A stretch of 64,000 nucleotides of DNA from Gammaproteobacteria bacterium (GCA_029881255.1 JAOUMY010000001.1:930001-994000), one strand, 5' to 3'. Counted from the stretch's first letter, positions 45,801 through 55,576 are shown. Numbers and translations: made by a program. The notes: generated from the letters alone by a model not told the origin.

Positions 45801-47035
45801 CAGGGCTTCCCTCCCTGCTTATCCTCTTCAAGATCAAGTTGAAGACGTCGTGCCATGTTTTTTAGTTCACGTAGGGAGGTGGATATGTCGGGAAGATCTG
45901 GTTTTACATTCAGTTCACGCAATGTCTTTAGCTGTGCAATAGTCAGCGTGACCGACTCGTTTTGTATTTGATAAAACTGTTCCAGCCAGGCGACCGCTTT
46001 GTCCAGATTGTCATTATAAATTTTTTGGTCACCTTGTAAGATCGCGAGGCGAGCCTGTTCGAGTTTGATTTGCACGTTCTCATTGAGATTGGATGCCTGA
46101 GTTGGGGTCAGTAGAGGTTCAATTGGTCTATCGTTATAACGAATAGTGACCAGACCCTTGAGAGAGTTCCACATAGCGCTGGGAAGATTTTCAACAGCAT
46201 TGCTGGAATCACTGCTATTTTCTGGTGTTGCGGTTCTTGATCCAATTTGTTGCACACGTACTTGCAGTGGCAATTTGCTGACTTCGTCAGCAATTGATGA
46301 GAGCTTAAGTGACGCGCCAGTAGTATCAGGCTGCGCGAAGGTCTCTAGGGACGTGATCTCTTTGGCGATGACTTCTCTAACCTTGAGCAGGGCAGGTTCG
46401 CCAGTCGAGCGTATGCGCGCATCGGCAAGTTTCAAAGCGGCAATCGATGTTGGTACGTCTCTCTGAAGTTGTAGTTTGTGGTTGGCTATTTCAAGCAGGT
46501 ATTTCGCCTCGGCGACTTTCCAGTCGCGTGAGGAGTTTCCTATGCTGGTGAGTAAATTCTTGAGTTGCGTCTCCACTCCCTGTTGCTGTTGAGTGATTGA
46601 CTGTAGATCACTGTTGAGTTGTTCGCTCTGTGCGCGATTATTGTTCTCTATTGAATTTTTTGTTTGTTCCATACTGGAGCGTAGTTCAGCGGCGAGTTGT
46701 TGGTTATAGTCCAACGCGTTATCCAGCTGTTGCCATAACCAATATCCGCCGCCCAAGGCAGCGATAGAGAGAAGAAAGCCTAATGTGCCGGTAAAGCTTC
46801 CACTACTGGATTGTTTTTCGGGTTTTGGCTTTTTTGCTTTATCAGATTTTTTTGAGTCGTTTTTGTTGGAGTTGGTGGATTTACCGGCGGTGCTGTTGGT
46901 ATGGGATTCGGAATGCTTATCGGCTTCCGTTTTTGCGGACGTTGGACCCGAGCTCTTATGTTTGTCAGCGTCATTGTCTTTTTCGATGGTGGCCTCAGTT
47001 TTCATATCACTATTTCCGCTGTTGTGCTTGTTCAT
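45800..47035 (-). CDS. hemX: HemX, uroporphyrin-III C-methyltransferase-like membrane protein
   Basis: HemX proteins carry a single N-terminal membrane anchor and a periplasmic coiled-coil region; despite the old name they lack a methyltransferase fold. The N-terminal 70 residues are low-complexity and Lys/Ser/Asn-rich. A transmembrane segment LGFLLSIAALGGGYWLW and then a long coiled coil (ELRSSMEQTKNSIENNNRAQ) follow. Conserved EAKYLLEIANHKLQLQRD and the C-terminal LTIAQLKTLRELNVKPDLPD mark the family. Its ATG overlaps hemD by 26 bases. Confidence 0.92.
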   Translation of the reverse strand: MNKHNSGNSDMKTEATIEKDNDADKHKSSGPTSAKTEADKHSESHTNSTAGKSTNSNKNDSKKSDKAKKPKPEKQSSSGSFTGTLGFLLSIAALGGGYWLWQQLDNALDYNQQLAAELRSSMEQTKNSIENNNRAQSEQLNSDLQSITQQQQGVETQLKNLLTSIGNSSRDWKVAEAKYLLEIANHKLQLQRDVPTSIAALKLADARIRSTGEPALLKVREVIAKEITSLETFAQPDTTGASLKLSSIADEVSKLPLQVRVQQIGSRTATPENSSDSSNAVENLPSAMWNSLKGLVTIRYNDRPIEPLLTPTQASNLNENVQIKLEQARLAILQGDQKIYNDNLDKAVAWLEQFYQIQNESVTLTIAQLKTLRELNVKPDLPDISTSLRELKNMARRLQLDLEEDKQGGKP

Positions 47036-47807
47036 GCCATTTAATGATGCTTTCGACTATGGCGTCATCACTCGCCTGTGGGGCTATTATAATGTCGCTT
47101 TTGAATCCAAGTTCTTTAGCAAGAACCTCAGCCCGCTCACTCACGACGACAAGAGGTGTTTTCTGTAGCCAATGGCGTCCAAGTTGTCCCACCATGTCGT
47201 ACAGATTGCTGAGGCCTTCATTGCTGGTAACTGTAATGATGTCGATGCCGCCTCTTGCCCACGCGCGCATCAGTGCCGAAACATCGCCCTTTGGTTTGCC
47301 GCGTTTGTAGCACTCCGCATAGATCACTTCCGCGCCACGACTTTTCAAGGTTTCAGCGAGAAGCTCACGGCCGCCTTCTCCTCTGAATATTACAATCTTT
47401 TTCCCCGCCACGTCTTGCATTTGTGGCATTTCCAGTAATGCCTCGCTGTTGAATTTCGTGCTGGGGAAAATGTCAGGCAGTATGCCAAGATTTTTCAATG
47501 TCCGCGCGCTGCCTTTTCCAACGGCGGCGACGGACAGCGTCTTGGGCCATTGACGTGTTTTGCGGACTAGATTGAGTGCTTTTTCGGCGGCATTAGGGCT
47601 GATGAATATAGCGATATCGAATTTATCGAGTTGCCGGATGGTATCCTGTATCGGGCCAAGATCGTCTGGGTCAACTATTTCCAGTACAGGAAACAATATG
47701 CTTTTTCCTCCGACAATCTCTATAAGCGCGCGCATGGCGCTGGCCTGGTGTTCTGGTCTTGTAACCAGAACACTAAGACCAGTCAATGGCGCTACGGTAT
47801 CAGGCAT
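47010..47807 (-). CDS. hemD: uroporphyrinogen-III synthase
   Basis: HemD cyclises hydroxymethylbilane with ring-D inversion to uroporphyrinogen III. The 265-residue protein is made of two alternating alpha/beta halves. It shows [13 protein letters not shown] at the N-terminus, [11 protein letters not shown] (the SxNA motif), VGKGSARTL and, in the second half, [17 protein letters not shown] chose the ATG at 47807 because it begins just before VTRP and overlaps hemC by eight bases; the longer frame to 47870 extends into the hemC coding sequence. The family diverges strongly, but position after hemC makes the call firm. Confidence 0.93.
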   Translation of the reverse strand: MPDTVAPLTGLSVLVTRPEHQASAMRALIEIVGGKSILFPVLEIVDPDDLGPIQDTIRQLDKFDIAIFISPNAAEKALNLVRKTRQWPKTLSVAAVGKGSARTLKNLGILPDIFPSTKFNSEALLEMPQMQDVAGKKIVIFRGEGGRELLAETLKSRGAEVIYAECYKRGKPKGDVSALMRAWARGGIDIITVTSNEGLSNLYDMVGQLGRHWLQKTPLVVVSERAEVLAKELGFKSDIIIAPQASDDAIVESIIKWHEQAQQRK

Positions 47808-48732
47808 TTCGATAAATTTCGTCCAAAATTTCTTTAGCGCCACGTGAAAGCAGATCATCTGCCAATACACGACCTAGTTCTTCAGCATCCTCGGGTCGCC
47901 CGCTGATATCGCCACGAATAATCTCGCTACCATCGGGGCGACCTACAAGCCCGCGCAATACAATAACGCCGTGGTCGAGTTCGGCATAACCGCCAATTGG
48001 TACTTGGCAGCCGCCTTCAAGCCGATTGTTCATTGCGCGTTCGGCTCGAACACGGATAGACGTTTTTTCATGGTTGAGAGGGGCTAACAAGGTGTTGATG
48101 TACTCGTCATCGCTACGACACTCGATGCCGACAGCGCCTTGACCTATTGCAGGCAGGCTCTTCAGGGGATCAATACACTCTTTGATCCGGTCGTTAAACC
48201 CCAGGCGCTTTAGGCCGGCAGCAGCGAGAATGATGGCGTCATACTCGCCATCATCTAATTTTTGTAGACGGGTATTTACGTTGCCACGCAAGGTGACAAT
48301 CTCAAGATCGGGACGGAGTGCCATGATTTGGCACTGGCGACGCAAGCTGGAAGTGCCAACGCGGGCACCGTGAGGTAATTCGTCGAAGCTACTGAAAGTG
48401 TTTGATACGAAAGCATCACGGGGATCTTCTCTTTCGCATATCGTGGCCAGGTGCAGTCCATCAGGAAATTCTACGGGCACGTCTTTCATGGAATGTACGG
48501 CGATATCGGCGTTGCCCTCAAGCATTCCTACTTCGAGTTCCTTGACGAAAAGACCTTTGCCACCCACTTTGGCTAGGGGTGCATCTAGGATTTTGTCCCC
48601 TTGAGTAACCATTTTTACCAGTTCCACCTGTACGCCGGGATGAAAGTGCTCCAGGCGAGCCTTGACGAATTCTGCCTGCCACAGGGCGAGCGGACTTTTA
48701 CGGGTTGCGATGCGGATTGTCTTTTCAGTCAT
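47800..48732 (-). CDS. hemC: porphobilinogen deaminase (hydroxymethylbilane synthase)
   Basis: HemC joins four porphobilinogen units into hydroxymethylbilane on a dipyrromethane cofactor. Family marks are [18 protein letters not shown] at the N-terminus, [31 protein letters not shown] and the cofactor-attaching Cys in [15 protein letters not shown] (near residue 242). Length is 310 residues, as expected. It is the first gene of the minus-strand hemCDXY operon and is divergent from an unknown gene at 49079. Confidence 0.97.
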   Translation of the reverse strand: MTEKTIRIATRKSPLALWQAEFVKARLEHFHPGVQVELVKMVTQGDKILDAPLAKVGGKGLFVKELEVGMLEGNADIAVHSMKDVPVEFPDGLHLATICEREDPRDAFVSNTFSSFDELPHGARVGTSSLRRQCQIMALRPDLEIVTLRGNVNTRLQKLDDGEYDAIILAAAGLKRLGFNDRIKECIDPLKSLPAIGQGAVGIECRSDDEYINTLLAPLNHEKTSIRVRAERAMNNRLEGGCQVPIGGYAELDHGVIVLRGLVGRPDGSEIIRGDISGRPEDAEELGRVLADDLLSRGAKEILDEIYRNA

Positions 48733-49078
48733 ATTTTTGCTTCATAGTCGTGTGTTCAGGAAGCCGCATAGCATACCACTGATGGGATATTGGCCCTAGC
48801 CCCCTTTGGAAAACGCGGCGTGTACGCGTTAATTCTGCTTTCAATACTGTTTCTAACCTACTGCAAAATAACATTAAATCAAGAAGATAAAGGTGCTAAT
48901 GAGACCCGGAATAACCTAGGAATTTCCTAATATATTCAAGCATTTACTCATCAAATAAATTAATTGAATGACATAATAAAATACAATGGCCAAAGTGTTT
49001 AACTTTTAAGGATACTGGCCTATATTACTTATGAAATTGAAGGTCTTATATAAGTGAGTGTTAATTTAGGAGTTGGCG
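48733..49078. other. divergent promoter region hemC / unknown gene
   Basis: This 346-base gap lies between two divergent starts. It is AT-rich in its right half and contains the 13-base inverted repeat at 48917-48929. The unknown gene's AGGAG ribosome-binding sequence is at 49068-49072. No gene is seen. Confidence 0.5.
48917..48929. repeat. 13-base inverted repeat in divergent promoter region
   Basis: TAGGAA and TTCCTA are exact reverse complements around a single T, with a CCTAGG core on the left. It lies between hemC and the unknown gene, closer to the middle of the gap. It could be a regulator site, but short repeats occur by chance in AT-rich DNA. Confidence 0.35.
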
Positions 49079-49543
49079 ATGGACTTATGTGTGCTCGAAG
49101 AAGAAATGTTTAAATCCTTGTCCATGACTGATGATGCGAAGAAGGCGTTAGCGCAAGTCATACACATCAGTGCTTATCAGGGTGAGGAGTCGCAGGTACG
49201 GGATTCTGGTAAAGACGAAGTAGAAATCAAGCTATATCTAAAAGATAAAAATCTTTTTGGCCGTACATTTCCTTACTATTGCTTCTGCTTTGGCAGCGTT
49301 GCTGGAAAAGGTGTCAGCGAATGTATTGAAATTCCTGCCGCTAGATTTCTGTTGGCCTTGCAGCGTATGGTTCATACCTATGCGTCAGATCGCTTGTCAG
49401 CAGATGAAAGTTTCTCCAGTTGGGGCGCGCGCAAGGGAACACCGTTTTTCACAGAGCTATTGGAAGGTATCGTGCTTGTAGGCCCTGAGGATATGCATGA
49501 ACTGATCGAGCACTTGCAGGAAAATCTGCAGCTGATTTCCTGA
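49079..49543 (+). CDS. hypothetical protein, 154 residues
   Basis: I do not recognise this protein. It is soluble, acidic, with no signal peptide. Its middle has KDKNLFGRTFPYYCFCFGSV and the later part has SADESFSSWGARKGTP, then an amphipathic C-terminal helix (EDMHELIEHLQENLQL). The ATG at 49079 is set by AGGAG six bases upstream; a TTG two codons earlier has no spacing. It stands alone, divergent from hemC and 395 bases upstream of sat. Confidence 0.6.
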   Translation: MDLCVLEEEMFKSLSMTDDAKKALAQVIHISAYQGEESQVRDSGKDEVEIKLYLKDKNLFGRTFPYYCFCFGSVAGKGVSECIEIPAARFLLALQRMVHTYASDRLSADESFSSWGARKGTPFFTELLEGIVLVGPEDMHELIEHLQENLQLIS

Positions 49544-49567
49544 TAACGTTACCACACACAAGTTTTT

Positions 49568-49599
49568 CTGCCTTGTTGAGTATCGTGTCAACAAGGCAG
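49568..49599. repeat. 12-base perfect inverted repeat
   Basis: CTGCCTTGTTGA and TCAACAAGGCAG pair exactly with an eight-base loop. It lies 25 bases after the stop of the unknown gene. There is no T-run after the right arm, so it is not a classical intrinsic terminator on the plus strand; it may still act in termination or bind a regulator. Confidence 0.6.
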
Positions 49600-49863
49600 C
49601 GAAGGCAGTTTCTTCCTCAAAAAAATCCCGATAGCATCAAATTTATTATTACAGCCGCGCTTTCATCGCTAGTTTCTCGTGCGTGAGTTTCCTTTATTTG
49701 CGTAGCTTATGAGTTGGCGCAAATTGGGGTTCCGCTGGAGTTAGCTATACTGACCGCCAGCGTGTTAATGATTACTTATATTAATTCAGCTTATTCTGAT
49801 CAAAATATTTATTTCTTTTTTTATAAAAAGAAAACAGTTATCGTAGCGCACCATATGACGGGG

Positions 49864-49887
49864 TAACCCGTTAGAATTTTCGGGTTA
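49864..49887 (+). promoter_or_regulatory. hairpin in sat leader
   Basis: TAACCCG and CGGGTTA form a seven-base stem with a ten-base AT-rich loop, 50 bases before the sat ATG. It is likely inside the transcribed leader and could affect mRNA stability or translation. No riboswitch class is recognised. Confidence 0.45.
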
Positions 49888-49937
49888 GGACAACCGAGTC
49901 TGGCAGTAAATTCCAATTCTTATATGGATGGGGCGGT

Positions 49938-51155
49938 ATGACAAAATTGGTAGAGCCGCATGGTGGAACGGAATTAAAGCCACTTCTTCTTACCGGTGAT
50001 GCACTGGCGAAGGAGAAGGATAGGGCGCAAGGCCTTATGCAGGTTCCTGTTTCATCGCGTGAGGTTGGCGACCTCATTATGATGGGTATAGGCGGTTTCA
50101 CGCCGCTGGATGGATTTATGACACATGCCGATTGGCAAGGCGTGTGCGACGGAATGCGAACAACAAGTGGCCTATTCTGGCCCATTCCTATCACATTATC
50201 TGTAGATGCAAATACGGCATCGTCTATCTCCGAAGGCATGGATATCGCGCTGGTTGATCCAGAGCGCAATGAAATCATGGCCACGATGTCGGTGACTGAA
50301 AAATATACTATCGATAAATTTCACGAAGCCATGCAGGTTTATAAGACGACGGATATAGAGCATCCCGGCGTCAAAATGGTGATGGAGCAAGGTGAGTTTA
50401 ATCTTGCTGGTCCGGTGAAGGTTTTATCGCAAGGTGAATTTCCAGAGAAATATGGTGATCAATTTTTGACGCCACAACAGACCCGTGATTTGTTTCAGTC
50501 AAAGGGTTGGTCGACAATTGCGGCATTTCAAACGCGAAATCCCATGCATCGTTCTCACGAATATCTAGCCAAGATTGCGATTGAAACCTGCGATGGTGTT
50601 TTAATCCATTCTTTATTAGGTAAGCTCAAGCCAGGCGATATTCCTGCCGAAGTGCGTGCCGATGCAATTGAAACCCTAATCGAGAACTATTTTGTCAAAG
50701 ACACCGTGGTTCAGGCGGGTTATCCGCTGGACATGCGTTATGCAGGGCCACGCGAAGCGTTATTGCATGCGTTATTTAGACAGAATTACGGATGTTCTCA
50801 TCTGATAGTCGGGCGTGACCACGCCGGTGTTGGTGATTACTACGGGCCTTTCGATGCTCATCATATCTTCGATGAAATTCCGGCTGATGCCTTATTAACT
50901 AAGCCGTTAAAAATTGACTGGACATTCTGGTGTGACAAATGTGGTGGTATGGCTTCTATGCGTACCTGTCCTCATAGTGCCGAGGATCGTCTTCTTCTTT
51001 CAGGTACAAAGTTACGTAAGGCTTTGTCTGAGGGAACTGAGGTGCCAGAAAATTTCAGTCGACCTGAGGTTTTGCAAATTCTTCGCAAATACTATGGTAG
51101 CTTGGCCGACGACGAAAAAGTGGAAGTCAAGTTGTCGGGACATTCTGCAAAATAA
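49938..51155 (+). CDS. sat: sulfate adenylyltransferase (dissimilatory, single-domain)
   Basis: Sat forms or consumes APS; in sulfur oxidisers it runs from APS and pyrophosphate to ATP and sulfate, giving substrate-level phosphorylation. The 405-residue protein is of the homomeric type. It has the nucleotide-binding [13 protein letters not shown] and the [17 protein letters not shown] motif. The C-terminal part keeps a Cys set ([17 protein letters not shown]) that resembles the zinc site of the dissimilatory type. Absence of cysDN or APS kinase next to it and the presence of aprMBA right after point to dissimilatory use. Confidence 0.95.
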   Translation: MTKLVEPHGGTELKPLLLTGDALAKEKDRAQGLMQVPVSSREVGDLIMMGIGGFTPLDGFMTHADWQGVCDGMRTTSGLFWPIPITLSVDANTASSISEGMDIALVDPERNEIMATMSVTEKYTIDKFHEAMQVYKTTDIEHPGVKMVMEQGEFNLAGPVKVLSQGEFPEKYGDQFLTPQQTRDLFQSKGWSTIAAFQTRNPMHRSHEYLAKIAIETCDGVLIHSLLGKLKPGDIPAEVRADAIETLIENYFVKDTVVQAGYPLDMRYAGPREALLHALFRQNYGCSHLIVGRDHAGVGDYYGPFDAHHIFDEIPADALLTKPLKIDWTFWCDKCGGMASMRTCPHSAEDRLLLSGTKLRKALSEGTEVPENFSRPEVLQILRKYYGSLADDEKVEVKLSGHSAK

Positions 51156-51241
51156 GTTTTTTGATAACGGTACACAGGTGATTTAATGCGCCTGTGCGCC
51201 GGTTAATAATGACGGTAATCAATTAGGAGAGAGTATCCGAA

Positions 51242-52065
51242 ATGCTGACCACCAACCCATTCACAGAGTTGTTCACCGTAATCTCACCAACAGTAATGCA
51301 AATATTCCTATTAGTAATGGTTGCATTTGTTGTGCTTGGGACGATCTTCGATATTGTGCATAAGCAAAGCGCAAAATATTTCTTCGAAAACGCCAAAAAG
51401 GCGGAAGCTAGCCGTAAGCGAACGGTGAGCAGTGGGGAAAAAATGGGTCTTGCTGTTGCAACGATTGCGAACGAAGTACTGACCTCAGGAGAATTCTGCA
51501 ATCCCAAGCGTCGCTTGTCTCACCTGATGCTTATGTACGGTACTATCATTTTCATCGTGTCGACAGTTGCCCTGGTCTTTGCTTTCCCTGCATCCAAAGC
51601 CCCAGATATATGGCCCATGCTATGGCACGCAGGTGCTATCTCTGTAATGGTGGGTGCTACTGGTTCTGGTTTTCAATCCGTGTAGACGTCTCAGCTGAAG
51701 GTGCTAAGTGGTATCAGCTAAAGCGCGCAGATTTGTTCATTGTTTCACTGTTGGGCACTACGACGTTCGCCATTGCATGGTCGGCTACAGGCTCAATGGT
51801 ACTTTTCGGTCTGTTTATTCTTTCAGCGATCGTCTTGTTCGGCGGCGTTCCCTGGTCTAAGTTCGCGCATATGTTTTTCAAACCTGCTGCGGCTCTTCAG
51901 AAGCGCGTTACCAAAGCAGATGGTTCAAGAGAAAATCTTCCTGCAGATTATGATTTGTCAGATCCACAAGTGCATGCGAGATACCCGGACGTCCCAACCT
52001 ATATGGGTAAGAATCCTCCCAATATGGGCCTTGGTATAAAGCGCGAGCAGCCCAAACACTACTAA
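51242..52065 (+). pseudogene. aprM: AprM, membrane anchor of APS reductase, frameshifted as read
   Basis: AprM is the membrane protein encoded before aprBA in sulfur-oxidising Chromatiales and is thought to link APS reductase to the quinone pool. Here it is split between two frames. The first (51242 to 51685) encodes NPFTELFTVISPTVMQIFLL, VHKQSAKYFFENAKKAE, NPKRRLSHLMLMYG and ends at GAISVMVG, then junk to a stop. From about 51652 the homologous sequence continues one frame back as YWFWFSIRVDVSAEG, then GVPWSKFAHMFFKPAAAL and a soluble C-terminus to 52065. One missing base between 51650 and 51657 explains it. Both halves are otherwise well conserved, so a recent mutation or a sequencing/assembly error is likely. 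Confidence 0.85.
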
Positions 52066-52108
52066 ATCTTTAGTAGATAACCGAATTCGATATTAGAGGG
52101 GAATTACT

Positions 52109-52591
52109 ATGCCTACCTTTGTATATATGACACGCTGTGATGGTTGCGGCCATTGTGTTGACATCTGTCCTTCGGACATCATGCACATAGATAAAACGAC
52201 ACGTCGCGCATACAACATTGAACCTAACATGTGTTGGGAATGTTATTCATGTGTTAAAGCCTGTCCACATCATGCGATTGACGTGCGCGGCTATGCTGAC
52301 TTCGCGCCACTGGGACACTCGGTTCGCGTAAAGCGCGACGAAGAGAAAGGTGTTATTGCGTGGCGTATCAAGTTCCGCAATGGCAAGAAAGATATGGACC
52401 TTTTGGCGCCGATTACTACCAAGCCATGGGGTAAGCATATTCCACAACTTAAGCAGGTGCAGGGCCCAAGTCAGGAAATGAGAGACAGCCAGTTGTTGTA
52501 TAACGAGCCTAAGTACATCCGCATGGATGATGGTGATATACACACGCTCAAGTCTAACGGCCTGAAAATGAAATTAGGGGTGCACTACTAA
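52109..52591 (+). CDS. aprB: adenylylsulfate reductase beta subunit
   Basis: AprB is the iron-sulfur subunit that carries electrons between AprA and the membrane. Two 4Fe-4S motifs are complete: Cys10, 13, 16, 20 (CDGCGHCVDICP) and Cys42, 45, 48, 52 (CWECYSCVKACP). The C-terminal tail wraps around AprA in known structures, and here the KPWGKHIPQLKQ stretch fits this. Length is 160 residues. A GAGGGGAA ribosome-binding sequence precedes the ATG, and its stop shares one base with the aprA start codon. Confidence 0.97.
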   Translation: MPTFVYMTRCDGCGHCVDICPSDIMHIDKTTRRAYNIEPNMCWECYSCVKACPHHAIDVRGYADFAPLGHSVRVKRDEEKGVIAWRIKFRNGKKDMDLLAPITTKPWGKHIPQLKQVQGPSQEMRDSQLLYNEPKYIRMDDGDIHTLKSNGLKMKLGVHY

Positions 52592-54456
52592 TGGCTAAAA
52601 CTATCGTTGAAGACAATATTGATATCCTGGTGTGCGGCGCGGGCCTCGGTGGAACCGGCGCAGCGTTCGAAGCCAGATATTGGGGGCAAAACAAAAAGAT
52701 TGTTATTGCTGAAAAAGCAAACATCGACCGTTCTGGTGCGGTAGCACAAGGTTTGTACGCGATTAACTGTTACATGGGTACGCGCTTTGGCGAAAACAAT
52801 CCAGAAGATCACGTCCGTTATGCACGTATCGACTTGATGGGCATGGTGCGTGAAGACTTGTTGTTTGACATGGCACGCCACGTTGACTCTGCTGTTCACC
52901 AATTCGAAGAGTGGGGCTTACCGCTGATGAGAGACCCTAAGAAGGGTTCTTATCTTCGTGAAGGTCGTTGGCAGATCATGATTCACGGTGAGTCTTACAA
53001 ACCTATCGTAGCAGAAGCGGCCAAGAAATCTGCGGACAAGGTATTTAACCGTATCTGTGTTACGCACCTTTTGATGGACGAGTCCAAGGAAAACCGCGTT
53101 GCAGGTGCTGTTGGATTTAACGTTCGTACAGGTGACTATCACGTATTCAAATCCAAGGCGGTTATCGTTGCCGCTGGTGGTGCGTCGAATATCTTTAAAC
53201 CACGTTCAGTAGGTGAAGGTGCAGGTCGTGTATGGTACGCACCTTGGTCATCTGGTTCTGCCTACGGTCTATTGATCGGCGCAGGCGCAAAAATGACTCA
53301 GATGGAAAACCGTATCGTACTGGCTCGTTTTAAAGATGGTTATGGTCCAGTCGGTGCCTACTTCCTCCATCTCAAGACCTATACGCAAAACGCCTACGGC
53401 GAAGAGTATGAGTCCAAGTGGTTCCCTGAGCTACAAAAGATGGTGGGTAAGGAATATCTGGATCCGGAAGTTTCTCACAGAACACATCGTCCAATACCAA
53501 CCTGTCTGCGTAACCACGCGTTGATCAATGAGGTCAATGCAGGTCGCGGTCCTATACACATGGTTACTATGGAGGCGTTCCAGGATCCGCATCTCGAAGA
53601 GATCGGCTGGCACAACTTCTTGGGTATGACGGTTGGTCAGGCTGTTCTTTGGGCGGCTACCGATGTGGATCCGAAGAACGAAAATCCAGAACTGACAACA
53701 TCTGAGCCTTATGTTATGGGTTCACACGCCACGGGTTGTGGAGCCTGGTGTTCAGGTCCAGAAGACTTATCTCCACCGGAATACTATTGGGGCTATAACC
53801 GTATGACTACGGTTGAAGGTCTATTCGGTGCCGGTGATGCGGTAGGTGGTACGCCACACGCATTCTCTTCCGGTTCATTTACTGAAGGTCGTATTGCAGC
53901 GAAAGCCGCATGTAAATACATCGACGACGGTAAGGCCGAAGGCATTGTGGTATCCAGCAAGCAGATCAACGCCCGTAAGGAAGAGATCTTTAAGCCCATG
54001 GATCACTACAAAACCTACCGCAACGAGATTACTGCCGGTTCGGTCAGTCCTAACTACATCAATCCACGCCAGGGCCTGGATAGACTTCAGAAGTTGATGG
54101 ATGAGTACTGTGGTGGCCAAACGGTTAACTACATGACTAACGACAAACTTCTGAATATGGGTCTGAAGAAGATGACCATCCTGGAAGAAGATTTGGAGAA
54201 ACTCGCGGCAGCTGACGTACATGAACTGATGCGCGCTTGGGAACTTAAGCACCGTCACCGTACTTCTGAAGCTGTTTTCCATCATACCCTGTTCCGTGAG
54301 GAAACACGTTGGCCGGGTTATTACTACCGTGGGGACGTGTTGAAGGTTGATGATGAAAACTGGCACGTGTTGACCGTTTCCCGTCGTGATCCAAAGACTG
54401 GTGAGTACGTTATGGAGAAAGCTCCGTTGTACCACATCGTCGAGGAAAACGAATAA
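52591..54456 (+). CDS. aprA: adenylylsulfate reductase alpha subunit
   Basis: AprA is the FAD subunit that interconverts APS and sulfite plus AMP; in this setting it should oxidise sulfite. The FAD-binding start is ILVCGAGLGGTGAAFEARYW, followed by ANIDRSGAVAQGLYAIN. The AMP/sulfite site region MENRIVLARFKDGYGPVG and the FAD loop GLFGAGDAVGGTPHAF are intact. The 621 residues match the family. Codon use is clean and C-rich compared with neighbours, which suggests high expression. It ends with a strong intrinsic terminator at 54479. Confidence 0.98.
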   Translation: MAKTIVEDNIDILVCGAGLGGTGAAFEARYWGQNKKIVIAEKANIDRSGAVAQGLYAINCYMGTRFGENNPEDHVRYARIDLMGMVREDLLFDMARHVDSAVHQFEEWGLPLMRDPKKGSYLREGRWQIMIHGESYKPIVAEAAKKSADKVFNRICVTHLLMDESKENRVAGAVGFNVRTGDYHVFKSKAVIVAAGGASNIFKPRSVGEGAGRVWYAPWSSGSAYGLLIGAGAKMTQMENRIVLARFKDGYGPVGAYFLHLKTYTQNAYGEEYESKWFPELQKMVGKEYLDPEVSHRTHRPIPTCLRNHALINEVNAGRGPIHMVTMEAFQDPHLEEIGWHNFLGMTVGQAVLWAATDVDPKNENPELTTSEPYVMGSHATGCGAWCSGPEDLSPPEYYWGYNRMTTVEGLFGAGDAVGGTPHAFSSGSFTEGRIAAKAACKYIDDGKAEGIVVSSKQINARKEEIFKPMDHYKTYRNEITAGSVSPNYINPRQGLDRLQKLMDEYCGGQTVNYMTNDKLLNMGLKKMTILEEDLEKLAAADVHELMRAWELKHRHRTSEAVFHHTLFREETRWPGYYYRGDVLKVDDENWHVLTVSRRDPKTGEYVMEKAPLYHIVEENE

Positions 54457-54478
54457 GCGATGTCCTGATACACTAGAG

Positions 54479-54521
54479 CACCAGCAACCTTTTGACACTT
54501 GTGAGGTTGCTGGTGTTTTTA
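54479..54521 (+). terminator. intrinsic terminator after aprA
   Basis: CACCAGCAACC and GGTTGCTGGTG form a perfect 11-base stem with a 15-base loop, followed directly by TTTTT. It lies 22 bases after the aprA stop and should end the sat-aprMBA transcript. Confidence 0.92.
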
Positions 54522-54561
54522 GCTTTAAGCGTAATTGATTATATAAAGTAGTAAACAAATT

Positions 54562-54990
54562 ATGGAAACAACAGTAGAAGTCCCTGTATCGAAAAAATCT
54601 AAGGCAGACAAAGCGGTCGTTATGGCAAAACAGACCACGTCAAATATCATCGATTTGCCTGATGAAGAGTTATTGCCTATCGCGCATGAAATGTGGGGTG
54701 AGTTGGTTAAGTACTCGAACAAAGGTCAATATGGCAAATTTGTACGCCGGTTTTCCTACAACCTGCTTTTCGGGCTCAATGAAGTTGAAATGGGAAAACA
54801 ATTTGCTCAAAGCGAATTGACGCGCAGTCTCGACTCTAATTTTGATTTTCTTGGAACGATACGTCGCGGTGAGCATGTAACCGTTTTGTATCGGGTGCGC
54901 AGCACGAAGAAAGAAGGTGAGTGGCTGGGCCGTATGGTTATCGGCTACGAAGAAGGTGAAGTCAGAATTTTTGGTGCATCAGTTTTCTGA
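54562..54990 (+). CDS. hypothetical protein between aprA and SlyD-like gene
   Basis: I do not recognise this 142-residue soluble protein. It begins with a Lys-rich tail (KKSKADKAVVMAKQTT). The rest looks alpha+beta: DEELLPIAHEMWGELVKY, NKGQYGKFVRRFS, then strands VTVLYRVRSTKKEGEW and RMVIGYEEGEVRIFG. The order of helices then sheet could fit an NTF2-like fold, but this is only a guess. It lies after the apr terminator, so it has its own promoter or depends on read-through. Confidence 0.6.
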   Translation: METTVEVPVSKKSKADKAVVMAKQTTSNIIDLPDEELLPIAHEMWGELVKYSNKGQYGKFVRRFSYNLLFGLNEVEMGKQFAQSELTRSLDSNFDFLGTIRRGEHVTVLYRVRSTKKEGEWLGRMVIGYEEGEVRIFGASVF

Positions 54991-55051
54991 TCGATATCGT
55001 AATTCGTGATGTTCTATTTTTCATTTTTTAGTATTGAAATCGAAGTATAAA

Positions 55052-55576
55052 ATGACGCAGTTAATTACAGAAGTTATAGGTAATCACAAGTACGTTGAAT
55101 TGATGTACAAAGTTATCGATAAAAAATCCGCATCGGTACTTACCGAAGTGGAATTTCCCATTGGTTATGTCCATGGAGTTACGGAAGCGCTTGCGCCTGC
55201 GGTGACCGCCGAACTGGAAGGTAAGTGCGCGGGAGATACGATAGAGGTACCGATAGACTGTAATGATTTATATGGTCCACGAGATGAAAATCTGGTGCTT
55301 GTTGAAGCCATAGAGAACGTTCCGGAAGAATATCGTGAAGTGGGTATGTCTATCCTGATGGAAAACGAAAGCGGCGTTACCAAAACCTTTATTGTGACCA
55401 GGGTGGACGATCGATCTGTCACCATTGATGGTAATAATCCGTTGTGTGGTCGTGAAGTTATCTTTAGCCTGGAAATCAAAACAGTTCGTGACGCTACGGA
55501 AGAAGAAATCGAATATGGCGGTAAGGTAGAAGAAGTGCCAGACGTTAAAGGCACCGTCAAAGTGCCTATGCAGTAA
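55052..55576 (+). CDS. FKBP-type peptidyl-prolyl isomerase, SlyD-like
   Basis: SlyD-type proteins combine a prolyl isomerase domain with an inserted chaperone flap. The order here is YKVIDKKSASVLTE, IGYVHGVTEAL, AELEGKCAGDTIEVPI, the flap with EENLVLVEAIENVPEEY-like acidic sequence and the return strand VTIDGNNPLCGREVIFSLEI, which matches SlyD. The His-rich metal tail of E. coli SlyD is missing. Length is 174 residues from ATG 55052; an upstream TTG at 55034 is less likely. It precedes the HIT gene closely. Confidence 0.85.
   Translation: MTQLITEVIGNHKYVELMYKVIDKKSASVLTEVEFPIGYVHGVTEALAPAVTAELEGKCAGDTIEVPIDCNDLYGPRDENLVLVEAIENVPEEYREVGMSILMENESGVTKTFIVTRVDDRSVTIDGNNPLCGREVIFSLEIKTVRDATEEEIEYGGKVEEVPDVKGTVKVPMQ

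Larger units (their letters stand above)
49544..49937. other. 394-base leader region of the sulfur cluster
   Basis: This gap holds two inverted repeats, at 49568-49599 and 49864-49887, listed separately. The middle is very AT-rich with a T-run (TTTCTTTTTTTATAAAA) at about 49810. It should carry the promoter of sat-aprMBA. No gene is seen. Confidence 0.55.

Noticed and set aside
49568-49599. Intrinsic terminator of the unknown gene at 49079
   Set aside because: The stem is good, but no T-run follows the right arm on the plus strand.
51645-51665. Programmed -1 frameshift in aprM
   Set aside because: No X-XXY-YYZ slippery heptamer or strong downstream hairpin is visible at the junction.
51610-52065. 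Separate gene starting at ATG 51610
   Set aside because: The first ~14 residues are out-of-frame aprM sequence; homology begins only at about 51652, so it is the second half of aprM.
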